Positions 62,957 to 64,000 of a stretch of DNA of 64,000 nt are shown here, one piece after another; the first letter of the stretch is position 1, and the number at the start of each line of letters is the position of its first letter. The translations under genes and the position numbers were made by a program. The notes below the pieces were generated by a model. That model made no database searches. It was not told the DNA's origin and was given only the letters and a program-made list of their open reading frames with translations. This DNA is from Clostridiales bacterium (GTDB taxonomy: Bacteria; Bacillota; Clostridia; Christensenellales; Borkfalkiaceae), in the NCBI GenBank assembly GCA_015055945.1, contig SVHH01000003.1:1-64000 (forward strand), in the 5' to 3' direction.

Positions 62957-63073
62957 TTTTTAATCTCCTTTTTTATTGATTTTTTAGTTCTTCGGTAAAG
63001 TTCCCTATAGTAGGGGTGTTTTTAGGTGTAAAAATGTCTATTTTTAATCTATTTAGCCGTTTTTATGTTCGAT

Positions 63074-64000
63074 TTATTCTATAAGTCTATATATATTGAT
63101 TAGTTCGGTTTTTCCCCATCTACGTGGAATAGTTGCAGGGTTAATATTTAATTTTTCTAATTTTTGAAAGTAGTTTCTATATTTTTGGGGTTTTAATATT
63201 AGTTTTGTTTTCCATACGCTTTTAGTTTTGGCAACTGCTAATAATATCTCTTTTAGTGCTTTTTTCGTTTTATCGTGTAGGTTGCTTTCTTCAATTCGTT
63301 TTAGCGCTTTTGCGTATTCGTAATAGTTAGCCTTTCCGCAAATATGCGACAAGTAGTATTTGAATAGTTTTCTTTGTTGTTCTTCGCTTATTAAAAATAT
63401 TTTTAAGCCGTTTTCCTTGTTCTTAAATTTTCTTTTAAGGGTTATAGTTTTACGCTTAAAACATTGTATTTCAAGCCTTAAAATATCTTTACACTTTTCT
63501 AATAGTTCGCCTTTGTATTTTGCCTTTTCTTTTCTCTCTTCGTATTTGTCATAAATGTTAATTGTTGCACTTTTATTTTTATATCTAACGCCATTAGGAT
63601 AGTGGGTTTTATCAATTTCCTTTTTATGTTGTTTCTCGTTATCTATTTTATAAAAAGGTGGCTTGTCTCCACGTTGTAATAGTTTAATATATTCTTTTAC
63701 GTTAGGTGTTTTAATATCTATTGTGTAATCTATTCTTTGAACGCTCCAATGAAAAATATTAGAGTGGTGGGGTAAAAGTTCTTTAACGAATTTTGAAAAA
63801 TTTTCTTTTAATTTATAAATATTGTTATCGTTTACAACAAAGGGAAAAGGTGTTTGTTTTCCACTATTTGCAACCCTATTTAGATTTATAATTATTTTGC
63901 ACCAAAATATATAGCCGTTTTCTATTTTTTGTGGATAGGCTTGTATAGTTGTTATTCCTTTACAATTTAGGGCGTGTAAATATACGTTTTGAAAATTGTC
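63074..64000 (-). CDS. Probable replication initiator-like protein, N-terminus beyond the window
   Basis: The minus-strand frame ending at 63074 has no stop up to the right edge, giving at least 308 codons; a TTG at 63352 is internal, not a start. My translation shows R-I-D-Y-x-I-D-I near the centre, followed by N-I-Y-D-K-Y-E-E and then L-R-L-E-I-Q, a succession resembling rolling-circle/phage-type replication initiation factors (Rep_trans or gene II-like), and a Lys-rich helical C-terminus. No catalytic tyrosine can be assigned without the N-terminus. With the resolvase it suggests a replicative integrated element. The family call is tentative; the open frame itself is certain. Confidence 0.6.
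   Translation of the reverse strand, partial: DNFQNVYLHALNCKGITTIQAYPQKIENGYIFWCKIIINLNRVANSGKQTPFPFVVNDNNIYKLKENFSKFVKELLPHHSNIFHWSVQRIDYTIDIKTPNVKEYIKLLQRGDKPPFYKIDNEKQHKKEIDKTHYPNGVRYKNKSATINIYDKYEERKEKAKYKGELLEKCKDILRLEIQCFKRKTITLKRKFKNKENGLKIFLISEEQQRKLFKYYLSHICGKANYYEYAKALKRIEESNLHDKTKKALKEILLAVAKTKSVWKTKLILKPQKYRNYFQKLEKLNINPATIPRRWGKTELINIYRLIE

Noticed and set aside
63360..63554. 64-codon plus-strand frame rich in Ser/Phe/Leu
   Set aside because: Shadow of the minus-strand replication-like frame, which stays open across the whole region.

Overview
The window is a 64 kb piece of a low-GC, AT-rich Bacillota chromosome, most likely an endospore-forming, Clostridia-like (probably gut) bacterium. 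The evidence is gene content and order: the yicC-gmk-rpoZ-priA-def-fmt-rsmB-rlmN-rsgA-rpe run, a 27-codon spoVM-like gene exactly where Bacillus carries spoVM, mrnC-rlmB followed by a sigH-like sigma factor, a CwlD-like amidase, and MinD/MinE. Nearly all housekeeping genes lie on the + strand, often with 1-4 nt stop/start overlaps, AAGGAG-type ribosome binding sites and TTG or GTG starts. No taxon can be assigned from the sequence alone.

Layout. 1-2.4 kb: end of a KtrA-like K+ channel subunit, a TauE/SafE transporter, a YjbR protein, an unidentified structured intergenic block and a minus-strand tRNA operon (Val, Gly, Cys, Leu). 2.5-7.2 kb: ROK sugar kinase, a SIS-domain sugar-phosphate enzyme with a CBM9-like partner, then a convergent pyridoxamine kinase/SDR pair. 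7.3-20.8 kb: DNA repair and translation block (pcrA, ligA, yicC, gmk, rpoZ, priA, def, fmt, rsmB, rlmN, rsgA, rpe, spoVM). 20.8-34.6 kb: an odd MDR dehydrogenase, rpmE, a DUF1385-PrmC fusion, prfA, an aminotransferase, thrC, trpS, a DUF5685/J-like/membrane module, rlmD and two membrane proteins. 34.8-43.2 kb: cwlD, mrnC, rlmB, sigH, dnaX, ybaB, recR, gpsA, a WYL regulator, murG. 43.3-47.4 kb: a 1030-residue surface lipoprotein and a split TauE pair. 47.6-60.4 kb: ppx, a divergent mreB, minD, minE, tyrS, yigZ, recX, nnrD, nrdR, a dCMP deaminase, tRNA-Ser with a duplicated 3' end, an XRE/zinc-ribbon membrane protein, a beta-CASP nuclease and a LOG protein.

From about 60.53 kb the window enters what looks like an integrated mobile element. 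A 24-nt minus-strand tRNA 3' end, with its terminator, is cut off exactly in the T-loop. To its right are a lipoprotein behind a structured leader, a serine recombinase, an unknown protein and a reading frame open to the window edge that resembles a replication initiator.

Most notable: the spoVM-like microgene; a 96-nt direct repeat of the tRNA-Ser 3' end around a hairpin-rich 106-bp insert; a leader at 61.41-61.55 kb with two mutually exclusive helices ahead of a lipoprotein gene; the DUF1385-PrmC fusion; and the att-like boundary of the terminal element. No CRISPR array, rRNA operon or recognisable defence system was seen.
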